Assembly (NCBI RefSeq): GCF_035918395.1 | Contig: NZ_CP142362.1 | Span: 4,377,501-4,441,500 of the forward strand | DNA length: 64,000 bases | Direction of reading: 5' to 3' | Source: Mycolicibacterium sp. ND9-15 | Lineage (GTDB): Bacteria; Actinomycetota; Actinomycetes; Mycobacteriales; Mycobacteriaceae | Shown here: positions 62,537 to 64,000 of the stretch, in pieces | Layout: every line of letters begins with the position of its first letter | Position numbering within the stretch: position 1 is the first letter of the stretch | The notes under the pieces: generated by a model | Database searches by the model: none | What the model saw: only the letters and a program-made list of their open reading frames with translations | What the model was told of the DNA's origin: nothing | Translations under genes and position numbers: made by a program

Positions 62537-63847
62537 ATGACCAACACTCCGCGGTATTCCACGGATCAGCCCCCGAGCTTCGCTGCGGGACAGCCGTATC
62601 TGGGAGCCCAGACTCATGTCCCCTCGCATCTGCGTTATGAGTGGCGCTACGGCCATCAGCAGCCCTATGGCTCGAATCATTCTGCGGGGCAGGCTGATAC
62701 GGTTCCAATCCCGAGGGTTCAACTGAAGAAGTCTCGGCGCGGCGCGATTGTCGCCGGCGCTGTCGCCGCTGCGGTGGTGGGCGGCGGGCTCGGTGTCGCC
62801 GTCGCGGGCATCGATGACCGCACGGACGACGCGACCCCCATGCAGTCACCCATCGCCGAGGCGCCCGTCACACCTCGCGCGGCCGCCGCTGCGCCCGCGG
62901 GCACGGTGGAGGAGGTCGCGGCCAGGGTGCTGCCCAGCGTCGTCCAGTTGAAGATCGACCTGGGAGGTGAGGGCCCTTCGGGTTCGGGAATCGTATTGAG
63001 CGACGACGGGCTCATCCTCACCAACAACCACGTGGTGGCTCCCGTGGCCGACAGCGGTCGCGGAACATACCCCTCCTCGCTGCGCGGCGAACCCACGGCA
63101 ACCGTGGCGTTCTCCGACGGCCAAACCGCACCGTTCAGCGTTGTCGGGACTGACCCATCGGGCGACCTGGCGGTCGTTCGCGCCGAGGGTGTCTCCGGAT
63201 TGACCCCCATCGCCCTGGGATCTTCGGGCGATGTGAAGGTCGGCGAGCAGGTCGTCGCGATCGGATCTCCGCTCGGTCTGCAGGGGACGGTGACCACCGG
63301 CATCGTCAGTGCGCTGAACCGGCCGGTGTTCGCCGGCGACGGGTCGGGCGGAGATGTCACCGTGCTCAACGCGATCCAGACCGACGCCGCGGTGAATCCT
63401 GGAAACTCCGGTGGCCCGCTGGTGAACATGGGCGGTGAGTTGATTGGCGTGAACTCCGCGATCGCAAGCATGGGCAGCAGCGGGCCCGGCGGTCAAAGCG
63501 GTTCGATCGGACTGGGTTTCGCGATCCCTGTCGATCAGGCCAAGCGCGTCGCCCAGGAATTGGTCACCACGGGCACCGCCAGTCATGGTGCGCTCGGGGT
63601 GAAGCTCGGCACGGCTGGCGCCAAGAGCGGTGGTGCGGTCGTCGCTGTCGTCGACGGTGGCCCCGCAGCGGAAGCCGGACTGCCGAGCGAAGCGGTGATC
63701 ACCAAGGTCGACAACCAGGTGATCGACGGCCCGGAAGCGCTCGTCGCGGCGATTCGGTCGCGTGCGCCCGGTGACACCGTTTCTGTCACCTATCGCATCG
63801 CCTCGGGCGCGGCTCAGACCGCTCAGGTGACCCTGGGCGAGGCGTAA
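62537..63847 (+). CDS. pepD: PepD/HtrA-like serine protease with PDZ domain
   Basis: A membrane-anchored trypsin-like protease of 436 aa. A Pro/Gln/Tyr-rich cytosolic N-terminus (about 60 residues) is followed by one transmembrane helix (GAIVAGAVAAAVVGGGLGVA) and an Ala/Pro linker. The protease domain has His in LTNNHVVAP, Asp in GDLAVVRAEG and Ser in NPGNSGGPLV, and a C-terminal PDZ domain runs from about residue 345 (GALGVKLG..GGPAAEAGLP). It matches the layout of M. tuberculosis PepD (Rv0983), which handles misfolded envelope proteins under MprAB and SigE control. The ATG at 62537 gives the expected N-terminus. The mprAB genes that precede pepD in M. tuberculosis are not here; the gene follows a stretch of relics instead, so it may be a paralogue of the main PepD. 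Confidence 0.88.
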   Translation: MTNTPRYSTDQPPSFAAGQPYLGAQTHVPSHLRYEWRYGHQQPYGSNHSAGQADTVPIPRVQLKKSRRGAIVAGAVAAAVVGGGLGVAVAGIDDRTDDATPMQSPIAEAPVTPRAAAAAPAGTVEEVAARVLPSVVQLKIDLGGEGPSGSGIVLSDDGLILTNNHVVAPVADSGRGTYPSSLRGEPTATVAFSDGQTAPFSVVGTDPSGDLAVVRAEGVSGLTPIALGSSGDVKVGEQVVAIGSPLGLQGTVTTGIVSALNRPVFAGDGSGGDVTVLNAIQTDAAVNPGNSGGPLVNMGGELIGVNSAIASMGSSGPGGQSGSIGLGFAIPVDQAKRVAQELVTTGTASHGALGVKLGTAGAKSGGAVVAVVDGGPAAEAGLPSEAVITKVDNQVIDGPEALVAAIRSRAPGDTVSVTYRIASGAAQTAQVTLGEA

Positions 63848-63878
63848 TCTCCGCGGACCGATTGGGCCTTGTCGGAGA
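63848..63878 (+). terminator. Weak hairpin after the protease gene
   Basis: TCTCCG directly after the stop codon pairs with CGGAGA about 20 nt later. There is no T run, so it is at best a mycobacterial-style non-canonical terminator. Confidence 0.25.
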
Positions 63879-64000
63879 GCCGCGTCAGAAGTTACGGGCG
63901 TCCATTAGGAGCCGGATCGACCGCGGCGCCACCGCTCACAGTCGGGGCGGCTACCGAACCGGTCGGAGCACGACTACCCCGGGGACAGTCTGCAGATAGT

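Overview
The window is high-GC actinobacterial DNA, almost certainly a mycobacterium in the broad sense (Mycobacterium/Mycolicibacterium). The first 12 kb repeats M. tuberculosis gene sets that I recognise: a MarR regulator divergent from an ECF-type ABC transporter pair (Rv2327, Rv2326c, Rv2325c), the sugar importer UspABC (Rv2316-Rv2318), and TldD/PmbA (Rv2315c/Rv2314c). A PepD/HtrA-like protease (Rv0983 type) closes the right end. The species cannot be fixed from the sequence.

Layout. 1-12.4 kb: core genes (start of a probable acyl-CoA dehydrogenase, VIT-family membrane protein, MFS pump with MarR regulator, ECF transporter, UspABC, TldD/PmbA, AhpD-like protein). 12.5-15.6 kb: a tRNA-Met followed at once by a decayed prophage. 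It holds a frameshifted tyrosine integrase split by an IS481-family element whose transposase carries an internal inversion, a terminase small subunit with a nonsense codon, a truncated terminase large subunit, and a DUF6197-type gene. 15.9-21.4 kb: enoyl-CoA hydratase, mycofactocin-type SDR, an Ala/Glu-rich coiled-coil membrane protein, an S51-type peptidase and a cytochrome P450. 21.8-24.8 kb: a 61-aa protein and an ABC exporter, all on the minus strand. 25.2-60.8 kb: two giant NRPS genes. 61.0-62.4 kb: a methyltransferase gene and three gene fragments. 62.5-63.8 kb: the PepD-like protease.

The main feature is the NRPS pair (5105 and 6736 aa). Read by domain order it is C-A-T / C-A-T-E / C-A-T / C-A-T-E // C-A-T / C-A-T-E / C-A-T / C-A-MT-T / C-A-MT-T-TE: nine modules, E domains in modules 2, 4 and 6, N-methyltransferase domains in modules 8 and 9, and one terminal thioesterase. 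The first C domain sits at the extreme N-terminus, as in lipo-initiating synthetases. The colinear prediction is an N-acylated nonapeptide with D residues at 2, 4 and 6 and two N-methylated C-terminal residues. I cannot match this architecture to a mycobacterial peptide I know: glycopeptidolipid synthetases have four modules and the M. avium paratuberculosis lipopentapeptide has five. The divergent ABC exporter, the P450 and the downstream methyltransferase are plausible export and tailoring partners. No MbtH-like protein, fatty acyl-AMP ligase or phosphopantetheinyl transferase lies in the window.

The NRPS genes show recent internal recombination. The A domains of modules 1 and 3 share a 1,587-bp block that reads as identical. 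Modules 2 and 4 share the first part of the A domain and then diverge. Modules 8 and 9 are near-identical except in the A-domain specificity core. The two genes overlap by 14 bp in an E-C linker and look like one ancestral frame split by a single nucleotide.
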